This document shows, one piece after another, positions 1-6,474 of a stretch of DNA of 9,905 bases (its first letter is position 1; each line of letters begins with the position of its first letter). The notes beneath the pieces are model-generated. The model searched no databases. It saw only the letters and a program-made list of their open reading frames with translations, and was not told the origin of the DNA. Origin of the DNA: Micromonosporaceae bacterium (GTDB lineage: Bacteria; Actinomycetota; Actinomycetes; Mycobacteriales; Micromonosporaceae); assembly GCA_019690055.1 (NCBI GenBank), contig JADGGF010000129.1, positions 1 to 9,905 on the forward strand. The letters are read 5' to 3'. Both the position numbers and the translations under genes were made by a program.

Positions 1-1485
1 GGTGGGCGCGGAGCGCATTGCAATGTCCAGGTCCGGCAGCCGCGCCTCCAGCTGGGCCACGAGGTCGGCCGCGCGCGCCTTGGTCTCGACGATGGCGAGC
101 TTGCAGAACTCGATGCCCGTGCAGGCCATCGTGCCCCGTCGCCACGCCGACGGCGCCGCCTCCAGGCCGACCTCCCGCAGTGCCGCGACGACAGCATCTA
201 CATCGGACTGTCCGATGTCGAGCACGAGCAGCTTCTGGTAGGGGGTCAGGCGGATCCGGCCGGTGCCGTAGCGCTCGGCGATGTCGGCGACGCGAGCCAG
301 CACCGTGCCGCTGACCCGGCCGGCAACCGGGGCCACGCCAACGTAATAGCGGCCGTCGACCTGCTTATGCACGCCGATGTGATCCACCGGCGCGGGCGGC
401 AGGTCCGGCGCCGGCCCGTCGATCAGCGGCCGGTGCAGGTACTCGCGCTCAAGCACTTCCCGGAACCGGGCCACGCCCCAGTCCGCCACGAGGAACTTGA
501 GTCGCGCGCGGTTGCGCAGCCGGCGGTAGCCGTAGTCGCGGAACACCCCGACGACCCCGGCCCACACCTCGGGTACCTCGGCCAGCGGCACCCAGGCGCC
601 GAGCCGCTGGGCGAGCATCGGGTTGGTCGACAGCCCGCCCCCGACCCACAGGTCGAACCCGGGCCCGTGCTCGGGATGCACCGCGCCGATGAATGCGATG
701 TCGTTGGACTGGTACGGCACGTCCGGCAGCCAGGAGACCGACGTCTTGAACTTGCGCGGCAGGTTGGCGTACTCCTTCTGGCCGACGTACCGCGTCACGA
801 TCTCTCGAATGGCCGGGGTCGCGTCGAGCACCTCATCCGCGCTGATTCCGGCGACCGGGCTGCCCACCACCACCCGGGGGGCGTCCCCGCACGCCTGGGT
901 GGTGAGCAGCCCCACCGACTCCAGCGTCTGCCAGATGGCCGGCACGTCCTCGATGCGGACCCAGTGCAGCTGGATGTTCTGCCGGTCGGTGATGTCGGCG
1001 GTGTCGCGACCGTACCGTTGCGACACCTCGGCGACGGCCCGCAACTGGGCCAGGTCGAGCTGACCGCCGTCGATACGAACGCGCAGCATGAAGTACTCGT
1101 CTTCCAGCTCGTGCGGCTCCAGCACGGCGGTGCGACCGCCATCGATGCCCGGCTTGCGCTGGGTGTAGAGCCCCCACCACCGGAACCGGCCCCGCAGGTC
1201 GGCCGGATCGATGCTGGCGAAGCCCCGATGGGCGTAGATGTTTTCGATGCGGGCCCGCACGTTGAGCGGGTGATCGTCCTTCTTGGTGCGCTCGTTGGCG
1301 TTCAGCGGCTCGAGGTGCCCCATGGCCCACTGCCCCTCGCCGCGCGGCCGTTTCGGCGCGCCCGGGCGGGCGGACCGGGCCGGGCGACCGGCCGGCAGCG
1401 GGGCGCTGGTCGGCGGCGTGAGGCTGGTGGGCTCGGTGGATCGGGGATCAGCGATGGTCAGGCTCGGATTGTCGACCGACGTCAT
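1..1485 (-). CDS. sir: Ferredoxin-dependent nitrite/sulfite reductase (C-terminus cut by window edge)
   Basis: Siroheme- and 4Fe-4S-dependent reductase for assimilatory reduction, most likely sulfite to sulfide. I translated 495 codons from an ATG at 1485-1483, preceded by GAGGAG at 1491-1496. The first 50 residues are a Pro/Ala-rich, low-complexity tail. The family core starts around residue 55 and contains WWGLYTQRKPG (104-114), the siroheme-pocket stretch TADITDRQNIQLHW (162-175), TTQACGDAPR (195-204), and near the window edge the first cluster pair CTGIEFC (Cys-X5-Cys). Tyr107 and Cys199 are 92 residues apart, the same spacing as the covalently linked Tyr69 and Cys161 of M. tuberculosis SirA/NirA, which favours sulfite over nitrite as substrate. 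The second Cys-X3-Cys pair and about 60-70 residues lie beyond position 1. A leader ORF upstream suggests control by sulfur or cysteine supply. Confidence 0.95.
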   Translation of the reverse strand, partial: MTSVDNPSLTIADPRSTEPTSLTPPTSAPLPAGRPARSARPGAPKRPRGEGQWAMGHLEPLNANERTKKDDHPLNVRARIENIYAHRGFASIDPADLRGRFRWWGLYTQRKPGIDGGRTAVLEPHELEDEYFMLRVRIDGGQLDLAQLRAVAEVSQRYGRDTADITDRQNIQLHWVRIEDVPAIWQTLESVGLLTTQACGDAPRVVVGSPVAGISADEVLDATPAIREIVTRYVGQKEYANLPRKFKTSVSWLPDVPYQSNDIAFIGAVHPEHGPGFDLWVGGGLSTNPMLAQRLGAWVPLAEVPEVWAGVVGVFRDYGYRRLRNRARLKFLVADWGVARFREVLEREYLHRPLIDGPAPDLPPAPVDHIGVHKQVDGRYYVGVAPVAGRVSGTVLARVADIAERYGTGRIRLTPYQKLLVLDIGQSDVDAVVAALREVGLEAAPSAWRRGTMACTGIEFCKLAIVETKARAADLVAQLEARLPDLDIAMRSAPT

Positions 1486-1490
1486 GTCGG

Positions 1491-1496
1491 CTCCTC
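1491..1496 (-). promoter_or_regulatory. Ribosome binding site of the sulfite reductase gene
   Basis: GAGGAG on the minus strand, 5 nt before the ATG at 1485. It fixes the start that includes the low-complexity N-terminal tail; the internal Met at residue 55 has no comparable site. Confidence 0.65.
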
Positions 1497-1505
1497 GTCG
1501 AACGG

Positions 1506-1576
1506 GAGGCGGCGAACAGCACAACCACACGACCGACGTCGATGTCACAAGCCGGTGGGGAACCTTCGGCCGCCTC
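1506..1576 (-). promoter_or_regulatory. Inverted repeat between leader ORF and sulfite reductase (possible attenuator)
   Basis: Seen directly: GAGGCGGC at 1506-1513 is the exact reverse complement of GCCGCCTC at 1569-1576. With one bulged base the pairing extends by three more pairs (GAA at 1514-1516 with TTC at 1565-1567). The arms enclose 55 nt. The element sits 21 nt after the leader stop and ends about 10 nt before the reductase ribosome binding site, the place where an attenuator or anti-attenuator would act. There is no U-tract, so a classic intrinsic terminator is not supported. In such GC-rich DNA an 8-bp match can occur by chance. Confidence 0.3.
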
Positions 1577-1596
1577 GGAAACGGACAGGGTCGAGG

Positions 1597-1716
1597 TCAG
1601 CCGACCGGACACATGGTGCTGTGCAGGCGCCCATAGTCGACGTGGCGACGGGCCACGAAGAGCCAGATGATCGGCTCACCAGCCTCGTCGCAGCGAAGCA
1701 CGACGGCGCTCTGCAC
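1597..1716 (-). CDS. Putative leader peptide upstream of sulfite reductase (39 aa)
   Basis: Short ORF from GTG at 1716-1714 to TGA at 1599-1597. It begins VQSAVVLRCDEAGEPIIW and ends VARRHVDYGRLHSTMCPVG. The RRHVDYGRL block followed by a near-terminal cysteine is the hallmark of short leader peptides that I know from upstream of sulfite reductase and other sulfur-assimilation genes in actinobacteria. Cysteines are at residues 9 and 36. A -10-like TAGCAT (1728-1723) lies exactly 6 nt before the GTG, so the transcript is probably leaderless; no Shine-Dalgarno site is visible. In-frame TAG just upstream excludes a longer form. It lies between pdtaS and the reductase on the same strand, 111 nt before the reductase ATG. 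The inferred role is translation-coupled attenuation in response to cysteine or sulfur supply; the peptide itself may have no function. Confidence 0.72.
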   Translation of the reverse strand: MQSAVVLRCDEAGEPIIWLFVARRHVDYGRLHSTMCPVG

Positions 1717-1722
1717 GCCCTG

Positions 1723-1728
1723 ATGCTA
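1723..1728 (-). promoter_or_regulatory. -10-like hexamer for leaderless leader-peptide transcript
   Basis: TAGCAT on the minus strand, followed by CAGGGC and then the GTG of the leader ORF, so transcription would start at or next to the start codon. The hexamer overlaps the TAG stop codon of pdtaS. No convincing -35 element is seen 16-19 nt upstream. This matches the TANNNT geometry known for leaderless actinobacterial genes. Confidence 0.45.
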
Positions 1729-3261
1729 CCTGCGACCAAGCGGTACCACGAGCACGGCTTCCGTTCCGCCGCCGGAACGGGGACGCATCTCGATGGAGCC
1801 GCGCAGCTCACCCTGGGCCAGGGTGCGGACGATCTGCAGGCCCAGCCGGTCGGCGGAGTCGAGGCTGAAGCCCTCCGGCAGGCCCTTACCGTTGTCGGCC
1901 ACGGTGACGTGCAGCTGCCGACGGAACCGGTGCGCCGAGATCACCACCTCGCCCAGCTCGTCGCCGTCCTCCCGGCCCGTGAACCCATGCTCCACCGCGT
2001 TGAGCAGCAGCTCGTTGAGCACCATGGCCAGTGGGGTGGCCACGTCGGCCGGCAACACGCCGAACGAGGACGCCCGCCGCAGATGCACCTTGGTCTCCGG
2101 GGCGGCGACGTCCACGGCGGCCGCGGCGATCCGGTCGACCACGGCGTCGAAGGCGACCTCCTCATCGACGGAGGTCGACAGCGTCTCGTGCACGATCGCG
2201 ATCGAGGCGACCCGCCGCACAGACTCCTCCAGGGCCGTCCGGGCGTCGGGCGAGGTCACCCGTCGGGCCTGCAGCCGCAGCAGCGCCGCCACGGTCTGCA
2301 GGTTGTTCTTGACCCGGTGGTGGATCTCCCGGATCGTCGCGTCCTTGGTGAGCAGGGCCCGCTCCTGGCGGCGGATCTCCGTCACGTCCCGCACGAGCAC
2401 CAGGGCGCCGATCGGGACGCCCGCCGGCATCAGCGGCAGCGCCCGCTGCAGCACCGTGGCGCCGCGGCTGTCCACCTCCAGTCGCGGCGGCGCCTCGCCG
2501 CGCAGGGACGCGCGGATCCGCTCCGCCGCCTGCGCCCCGGTGACGGGATCTTCGACGACGCGCGCCGTGACCGCGGCCAGGTCCTCGCCGACCAGGTGGG
2601 TGGTCAGGCCCAGCCGGCGGTAGGCCGATTGCGCGTTGGGGCTGGCGTACGACACCCGCCCACCGGCGTCGAGCCGGATCAATCCGTCACCGACCCGGGG
2701 CGCGCTCGTCGTCTCGCCCGGGTGCCGCGGCCCAGGGAACGTCCCGTCGGCCACCATCTGGGCGAGGTCATCGGCGGTGTTGAGATAGTTCATCTCCAAC
2801 TGGCTCGGGGCGCGGGCCGTGGAGAGGTTCGTGTCCCGGCCGATGACCGCGATGACGTCCACCCCGTCCCGGCGGCGCACCGGGATCGCCTCATGCCGCG
2901 CCGGCGTGTCGCCGTACCAAACCGGGTCGCCCTCCCGCCAGATGCGCCCCTGGGAGTGCGCGATCGCCAGGTGGGCGGCCTCGGGCCCGGAGGTGATCCG
3001 CCCCACGTGGTCGTCCTGGTAGGCGGTGGGGCCGGTGGTCGGCCGGACCTGGGCCACGCAGATGAACGACGGGGCGGCGTTCGGATCGTCGCTGACGGGT
3101 TCGCCGCCGGGTCGGGGCCGGTCGATCGCCACCCACAGCAGCAGGTCGGCGAACGAGAGGTCGGCGATCAGCTGCCAGTCCCCCGCCAGGCGGTGGAGAT
3201 GCTCGATCTCGATCCGCCCCAGCGTGGTGTACTCCTCCACCAGGTCCCGCAGCGTCGACAC
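1726..3261 (-). CDS. pdtaS: PdtaS-type cytosolic sensor histidine kinase (HisKA_2 family)
   Basis: Sensor kinase of a two-component system; in mycobacteria the partner is PdtaR, an ANTAR-type RNA-binding antiterminator, not encoded here. 511 residues, full length for the family. An N-terminal GAF-like sensor domain spans about 1-145 (motif WQLIADLSFADLLLWV, 29-44). A PAS domain follows at about 190-295 (GDGLIRLDAGGRVSYASPNA). The phosphoacceptor H-box REIHHRVKNNLQTVAALLRL is at 311-330, with His314-His315. The HATPase domain carries the N-box NELLLNAVEHGF (416-427), DNGKGLPEGF (456-465) and the G2 region LGLQIV (473-478). No membrane segment is visible, so the protein is soluble. The start is GTG at 3261, with a -10-like TAGGCT 6 nt upstream and no ribosome site, suggesting a leaderless message. 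The gene lies divergently from the TIR gene with only 44 nt between them. Confidence 0.93.
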   Translation of the reverse strand: MSTLRDLVEEYTTLGRIEIEHLHRLAGDWQLIADLSFADLLLWVAIDRPRPGGEPVSDDPNAAPSFICVAQVRPTTGPTAYQDDHVGRITSGPEAAHLAIAHSQGRIWREGDPVWYGDTPARHEAIPVRRRDGVDVIAVIGRDTNLSTARAPSQLEMNYLNTADDLAQMVADGTFPGPRHPGETTSAPRVGDGLIRLDAGGRVSYASPNAQSAYRRLGLTTHLVGEDLAAVTARVVEDPVTGAQAAERIRASLRGEAPPRLEVDSRGATVLQRALPLMPAGVPIGALVLVRDVTEIRRQERALLTKDATIREIHHRVKNNLQTVAALLRLQARRVTSPDARTALEESVRRVASIAIVHETLSTSVDEEVAFDAVVDRIAAAAVDVAAPETKVHLRRASSFGVLPADVATPLAMVLNELLLNAVEHGFTGREDGDELGEVVISAHRFRRQLHVTVADNGKGLPEGFSLDSADRLGLQIVRTLAQGELRGSIEMRPRSGGGTEAVLVVPLGRR

Positions 3262-3267
3262 CTGTTC

Positions 3268-3277
3268 AGCCTAGGCT
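3268..3277. promoter_or_regulatory. Palindromic -10 hexamers shared by divergent pdtaS and TIR genes
   Basis: AGCCTAGGCT is a perfect 10-bp palindrome that places a TAGGCT -10-like hexamer on both strands: 3273-3268 facing pdtaS (6 nt before its GTG) and 3272-3277 facing the TIR gene (28 nt before its GTG). Seen directly; that both directions are active is inference. No clear -35 boxes are visible on either side. Confidence 0.4.
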
Positions 3278-3305
3278 TTCTTGCGCGAATCGCCACAATG
3301 GACCG

Positions 3306-3965
3306 GTGCGCGTCTTCGTCTCCCACGCCAGCAAGGACCGGGCCTGGACCGAGTGGGTCGCCTGGCACCTGCGGGCGGCGGGGTACACGGTGGAGGTCGA
3401 TCTCGACTGGCGCCGCGGGGACAGCTTCATGGCGAAGATGCGCCAGGCCCTGCAGGAGTGCGACGCCATGGTGGCGCTCTACTCGCCGGCCTACTTCGCC
3501 GAGGGCTCGTACGCGTTGATGGAGCTCGACGCCTGGCTCGCCCGGCCGCAGCGCGAGGCCGGGCTGGTCCCGCTGCGCGTGGCCGAGTGCGAGGTGCCCC
3601 ACCTCTACCGACCGTACCTGTGGAGCGATCTATTCGGCCGGGATGACACGGCCGCTCGGGAGGTGCTGCTGGGCGCCATCCCCCCGCTGCCGGCCGGAGC
3701 GACCGTACGGCCCCGGACTCCCGGCGAGGACGCCGGGCCCCGCGTCCCGGGCGGGGCGCTGCCGGCGGTGTGGTCCGTCCCCGCCCGCAACCCCGACTTC
3801 GTCGGCCGTGACAACCTGTTGATCTCCCTGCGAGACCGGCTCGCCGCCGGATCCCGGGCCGTGGTGCAGGCAATCATCACCTCACGCCACCGGGCCTGGG
3901 CCGGGGTCGCGGAGGCCATCGAGGTCGACATCTTCACCCGACAGGAATCGATCACCCTGCTATGA
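3306..3965 (+). CDS. TIR-domain protein, truncated remnant of a TIR/NB-ARC STAND protein (219 aa)
   Basis: Starts at GTG 3306 (MRVFVSHASKDRAW) and stops at TGA 3963-3965. Residues 1-125 form a TIR domain: the strand-A motif VFVSHASKD, then VALYSPAYFAEGSYALMELDAW with Glu73 at the position of the catalytic Glu of TIR NADases. After a Pro/Gly-rich linker comes PAVWSVPARNPDFVGRDNLL (153-172), the usual entry to the NB-ARC ATPase. At residues 187-191 the sequence jumps from VVQA straight to ITSRHRAWAG, a motif from the far side of the nucleotide-binding core. The P-loop (expected GMGGVGKT) and Walker B are absent, roughly 100 residues by comparison with the family. Reading frame is kept across the gap. 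Then TGA interrupts the frame after ITLL. No good ribosome site is visible before the GTG. The TIR part is intact and could still be made, but without its ATPase switch; I regard the locus as a decaying gene. The intact family is linked to antiphage or NLR-like signalling. Confidence 0.8.
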   Translation: MRVFVSHASKDRAWTEWVAWHLRAAGYTVEVDLDWRRGDSFMAKMRQALQECDAMVALYSPAYFAEGSYALMELDAWLARPQREAGLVPLRVAECEVPHLYRPYLWSDLFGRDDTAAREVLLGAIPPLPAGATVRPRTPGEDAGPRVPGGALPAVWSVPARNPDFVGRDNLLISLRDRLAAGSRAVVQAIITSRHRAWAGVAEAIEVDIFTRQESITLL

Positions 3966-3977
3966 GGCCAGACCGGA

Positions 3978-4436
3978 ATGACCGAGCAACAGGCCGATGA
4001 GCTGGCCGACGCGCTCGGTGATCTCCCCCTCGCACTCGCTCAGGCCGCCGGGCTCATCGCCAGCACCGGGATGCCCGTGCGTCTGTTCCTGACGATGCTC
4101 AGCGACCACGCCCTGCGGGCGCTCGAGCAGGGCCGGGCCGCCGGGTACCCCGTGCCCCTGGCCGGATCGATCTCGCTGTCCCTGCAACGATTGACCGAGA
4201 CCGATCCGGTGGCGTTGGCCATGGTCCGGGTGTGTGCGCTGCTCGCGCCCGAGCCGGTGCCGGTCGAGTGGTTCCTCAACCCGCCGCCCGAGCGCCGACC
4301 GCCAGCGCTGCGGAGCGTGGATGCCGCACGCCTCTTCGCCGCCGCCAGCGTCCTCGGGGAGCTCGGCCTCGCCCGCCCGGGCCCGGAGGGTCTGCTCCTG
4401 CACCGCCTCACCCAGGCGGTGATCACGACACCCTGA
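3978..4436 (+). pseudogene. Downstream fragment of the broken TIR/NB-ARC gene
   Basis: This stretch is in the same reading frame as the TIR ORF and continues it after the TGA at 3963-3965 (next codons GGC CAG ACC GGA ATG). Its protein, MTEQQADELADALGDLPLALAQAAGLI, carries the conserved ALGDLPLALAQAAG motif (the plant-like GLPLA motif) of NB-ARC ARC2 regions, followed by the winged-helix-like part ending LLLHRLTQAVI. The frame closes at TGA 4434-4436 just after AVITTP. Homologous-looking sequence continues in a different frame from 4427 (DTLTESERDEIAAA), so a one-base deletion around 4425-4427 is likely. The C-terminal TPR repeats normally present in this family are absent. Two or three independent lesions (internal deletion, TGA, frameshift, lost C-terminus) argue for a pseudogene and not for a sequencing error. 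Confidence 0.75.
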
Positions 4437-4634
4437 CCGAGAGCGAACGCGACGAGATCGCTGCCGCCGGGGGCCCAACGCGCCGAGCGCCGCCGCCAAC
4501 TGGACAACTTCGAGCTATAGACGTACGCCGCGACCGTCCGCCCGCCCACCGCGACTGCGGGCCAAGAGCCCGGACCCGCCGACGTACGGAAGCCTCACCG
4601 CGACCGGCCAACGGCGCCGGGAGCACAACGGCGA
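4437..4634. other. Intergenic stretch with TIR-gene remnant and GTACG motifs
   Basis: The first 35 nt still encode out-of-frame TIR/NB-ARC remnant (DEIAAA). The rest has no convincing gene on either strand. It contains GACGTACG at 4518-4525 and again around 4580-4587, plus TCACCGCGACCGG at 4595-4607, a motif that recurs in other intergenic regions of the window. Confidence 0.4.
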
Positions 4635-4679
4635 CCCCGCCCACGTACGGTCAGAGATTCCGGCCGATCGTGGGCGGGG
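4635..4679 (-). terminator. Hairpin downstream of the exporter gene
   Basis: CCCCGCCCACG at 4635-4645 and CGTGGGCGGGG at 4669-4679 form a perfect 11-bp inverted repeat with a 23-nt loop. It begins 17 nt after the stop codon of the minus-strand exporter gene. No U-tract follows, as is common for actinobacterial terminators, so its terminator role is inferred. It also lies at the end of the convergent broken TIR gene and could serve both directions. Confidence 0.6.
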
Positions 4680-4696
4680 CGTGCCGGTCGGTGGAA

Positions 4697-6352
4697 CTAT
4701 GCGGCGTCGATGGTGGTGAGCTTGTCGTGGCCGCGCAGGGCGACCTCGCGGATGAAGACGGCCAGGACCGCGACCAGGGCGGCGAACGGGATGGCCCACA
4801 CGAACACGGTCGACAGCGACGAGGCGATGCCGTCGTAGATGGCGGACTTCACGGGGTCGGGCAGCGCCGCCACCACCTGCGGATCGACCTGCCCGCCGCC
4901 GCTGGCGAGCTGGGAGGCTGCCTCCGGACCGAGCGACGCCGCCACCGAGGACGCAAAGTGCCGCGCGAAGATCGTGCCGAACAGCGCCACCCCGAACGAC
5001 CCGCCGATTGACCGGAACAGGGTCACGCTCGAGCTGGCCACGCCGAGATTTTTCTGGTCCACGCTGTTCTGCGCGATCAGCATGGCGGTCTGCATGAGGC
5101 AGCCCATCCCCAGGCCCAACGCCACCATGAACGACGCCAGCTGCGTCCTGGTGGTGGCGACGTCCACAAAGGACAGGAGCACCATGCCAACGGCCATGCC
5201 CACGCCGCCGAGGATCGGGAACAGCTTGTACCGCCCGGTGCGGGTGATCACCTGACCGGCCACGATGGACACCACGAGCATCGCGGCCGTCATGGGCAGC
5301 AGGAGCAGTCCGCTGTTGGTCGCCGAGGCCCCCTGCACCGTCTGCTGGAACAGCGGCAGGAAGGTGATCGCCCCGAACATGGCGAACCCGAGTAGGAAGG
5401 CGATGGCCGAGATCACGGTGAAGTTGCGGTCGCGGAACAGGTTCAGCGGGAGCACGGGTTCGGCCACGCGCCGCTCGACGAACCCGAAGGCGACGAGGGC
5501 CGCGACGGCGAGCCCGGCCAGGCCGAGGATCTGCCACGAACCCCAGGGGTACTCCACCCCACCCCAGGTCGTCACGAGAACCAACGCGGTGAGCCCCACG
5601 GTGAGCAGGGCCGCACCCAGCCAATCGATGTGGTGATCCGTGCGCCGCTTCGGCAGGCGCAGCTTCGCGACCAGCCAGACCAGGGCGACCGCGCCAATGG
5701 GAACGTTCACGTAGAACGCCCACCGCCAGCTCAGTTGGTCGGTGAGGAACCCGCCGACCAGCGGCCCGATGACCATCGACATGGACATGACTCCGGCGAA
5801 GATGCCCTGGTACCGCCCCCGCTCCCGCGGCGGCACCAGATCACCGATGATCGCCAACGCGCCCACCAACAGTCCGCCGGCGCCCAGGCCCTGCAACGCC
5901 CGGAATCCGATGAGCTGACCCATGGTTTGCGCCGCCCCGGACAGCACCGAACCGACCAGGAAGAGGACGATCGAGGCCAGGAAGACGTTCTTGCGGCCGT
6001 ACAGGTCGCCAATCTTGCCCCAGATCGGCGTCGAGACGGTCGTGCCGAGCACATAGGCGGTGACCACCCACGCGAGGTGGGCCAGCCCGCCCAACTCGCC
6101 GACGATCCGCGGCATCGCGGTGCCGACGATCACGTTGTCGAGCATCGCGAGCGCCGCCGCGAGCAGCAGTGGCGGCAGCACGGCCATCACCTCGGGCCGG
6201 CGTCCGCCAGCGGCAACCTCGGGCCGGCGTCCGCCAGCGGCAACCTCGGGCCGGCGTCCGCCAGCGGCAACCTCGGGCCGGCGTCTACCGGCGGTGACCT
6301 TCCCAGCCGGGCTGTCCCCAGCTGGGTGGCCAACATCAACAGCCTGCGACAT
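4697..6352 (-). CDS. DHA2-family (14-TMS) MFS drug exporter
   Basis: Proton-driven multidrug efflux protein of the EmrB/QacA type, in the cytoplasmic membrane; substrate unknown. 551 residues. Residues 1-56 are a hydrophilic, basic N-terminal tail made largely of a 9-residue repeat (RRPEVAAGG). The membrane part starts with MAVLPPLLLAAALAMLDNVIVGTAMPRIV, containing the DHA motif D1. Motif A is GKIGDLYGRKNVF (112-124) after TM2, and the motif C region is IFAGVMSMSMVIGPLVGGFL. WRWAFYVNVPIG follows, a strong signature of the 14-TMS group. The start at ATG 6352 has GGGGG about 10 nt upstream. The internal Met at residue 56, right at the first membrane segment, is an alternative start that would skip the repeats. 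It is transcribed divergently from the TetR gene, with two palindromic operators between them, so drug- or metabolite-induced derepression is likely. Confidence 0.92.
   Translation of the reverse strand: MSQAVDVGHPAGDSPAGKVTAGRRRPEVAAGGRRPEVAAGGRRPEVAAGGRRPEVMAVLPPLLLAAALAMLDNVIVGTAMPRIVGELGGLAHLAWVVTAYVLGTTVSTPIWGKIGDLYGRKNVFLASIVLFLVGSVLSGAAQTMGQLIGFRALQGLGAGGLLVGALAIIGDLVPPRERGRYQGIFAGVMSMSMVIGPLVGGFLTDQLSWRWAFYVNVPIGAVALVWLVAKLRLPKRRTDHHIDWLGAALLTVGLTALVLVTTWGGVEYPWGSWQILGLAGLAVAALVAFGFVERRVAEPVLPLNLFRDRNFTVISAIAFLLGFAMFGAITFLPLFQQTVQGASATNSGLLLLPMTAAMLVVSIVAGQVITRTGRYKLFPILGGVGMAVGMVLLSFVDVATTRTQLASFMVALGLGMGCLMQTAMLIAQNSVDQKNLGVASSSVTLFRSIGGSFGVALFGTIFARHFASSVAASLGPEAASQLASGGGQVDPQVVAALPDPVKSAIYDGIASSLSTVFVWAIPFAALVAVLAVFIREVALRGHDKLTTIDAA
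6189..6296. repeat. 27-bp tandem repeat in the exporter N-terminal coding region
   Basis: Three perfect copies (6189-6215, 6216-6242, 6243-6269) and a degenerate fourth copy (6270-6296) whose second half has diverged. Unit begins ACCTCGGGCCGGCGTCC and ends GCCAGCGGCA on the plus strand. The unit is a multiple of three, so copy-number change keeps the reading frame and adds or removes 9 residues of the form RRPEVAAGG. Confidence 0.95.
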
Positions 6353-6376
6353 AGTCCAGCACCCCCACTCCGTCTA

Positions 6377-6400
6377 CTAACTTGCCGGCCGGCAAGTTAG
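6377..6400. promoter_or_regulatory. TetR operator 1, perfect 24-bp palindrome
   Basis: Half-site CTAACTTGCCGG (6377-6388) followed by its exact reverse complement (6389-6400). It lies 25-48 nt upstream of the exporter ATG, and its right end overlaps a TAGGCT hexamer (6398-6403) on the tetR side. Position and symmetry fit a TetR-family binding site that represses both divergent genes. Confidence 0.8.
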
Positions 6401-6403
6401 GCT
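6398..6403 (+). promoter_or_regulatory. Candidate -10 hexamer for the tetR gene
   Basis: TAGGCT, the same hexamer seen before pdtaS and bL37, overlapping the right end of operator 1 and about 72 nt before the tetR ATG. No matching -35 element is evident, so this is a weak call. Confidence 0.3.
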
Positions 6404-6426
6404 TAACGGCGTCAACGGTAAGCGGG

Positions 6427-6452
6427 CTACTTACCGGCCGTCAAGTAAGTAG
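6427..6452. promoter_or_regulatory. TetR operator 2, imperfect palindrome
   Basis: The core TACTTACCGGCCGTCAAGTA (6428-6447) aligns with the centre of operator 1 and differs in both half-sites. Its half-sites match each other at 7 of 9 positions in the 18-bp core. An overlapping second copy of the end, AGTAAGTAG, extends the right arm. The centre is 49 bp from that of operator 1 and it ends 22 nt before the tetR ATG, so it would control mainly tetR itself. Confidence 0.65.
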
Positions 6453-6474
6453 GCCCGGTCCGCAAAGGAGTGGC

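Noticed and set aside
367..3519. Very long plus-strand open frame (1050 codons)
   Set aside because: It is antisense to sir, the leader ORF and pdtaS, has no recognisable domain and a His/Arg/Pro-rich composition typical of frames opposite GC-rich genes.
4232..5011. Plus-strand open frame across the end of the TIR remnant and the exporter gene
   Set aside because: Most of it overlaps the clear exporter gene on the other strand; only the first out-of-frame piece near 4427-4470 reflects TIR-gene remnant.
6189..6296. CRISPR-like array
   Set aside because: The 27-bp units are directly contiguous without spacers and encode a regular 9-residue repeat in the exporter reading frame.
6382..6474. Longer N-terminus for the TetR protein
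   Set aside because: It would be translated through operator 2 and the candidate -10, has no ribosome site and is outside the family domain; ATG 6475 has AAGGAG at the right distance.
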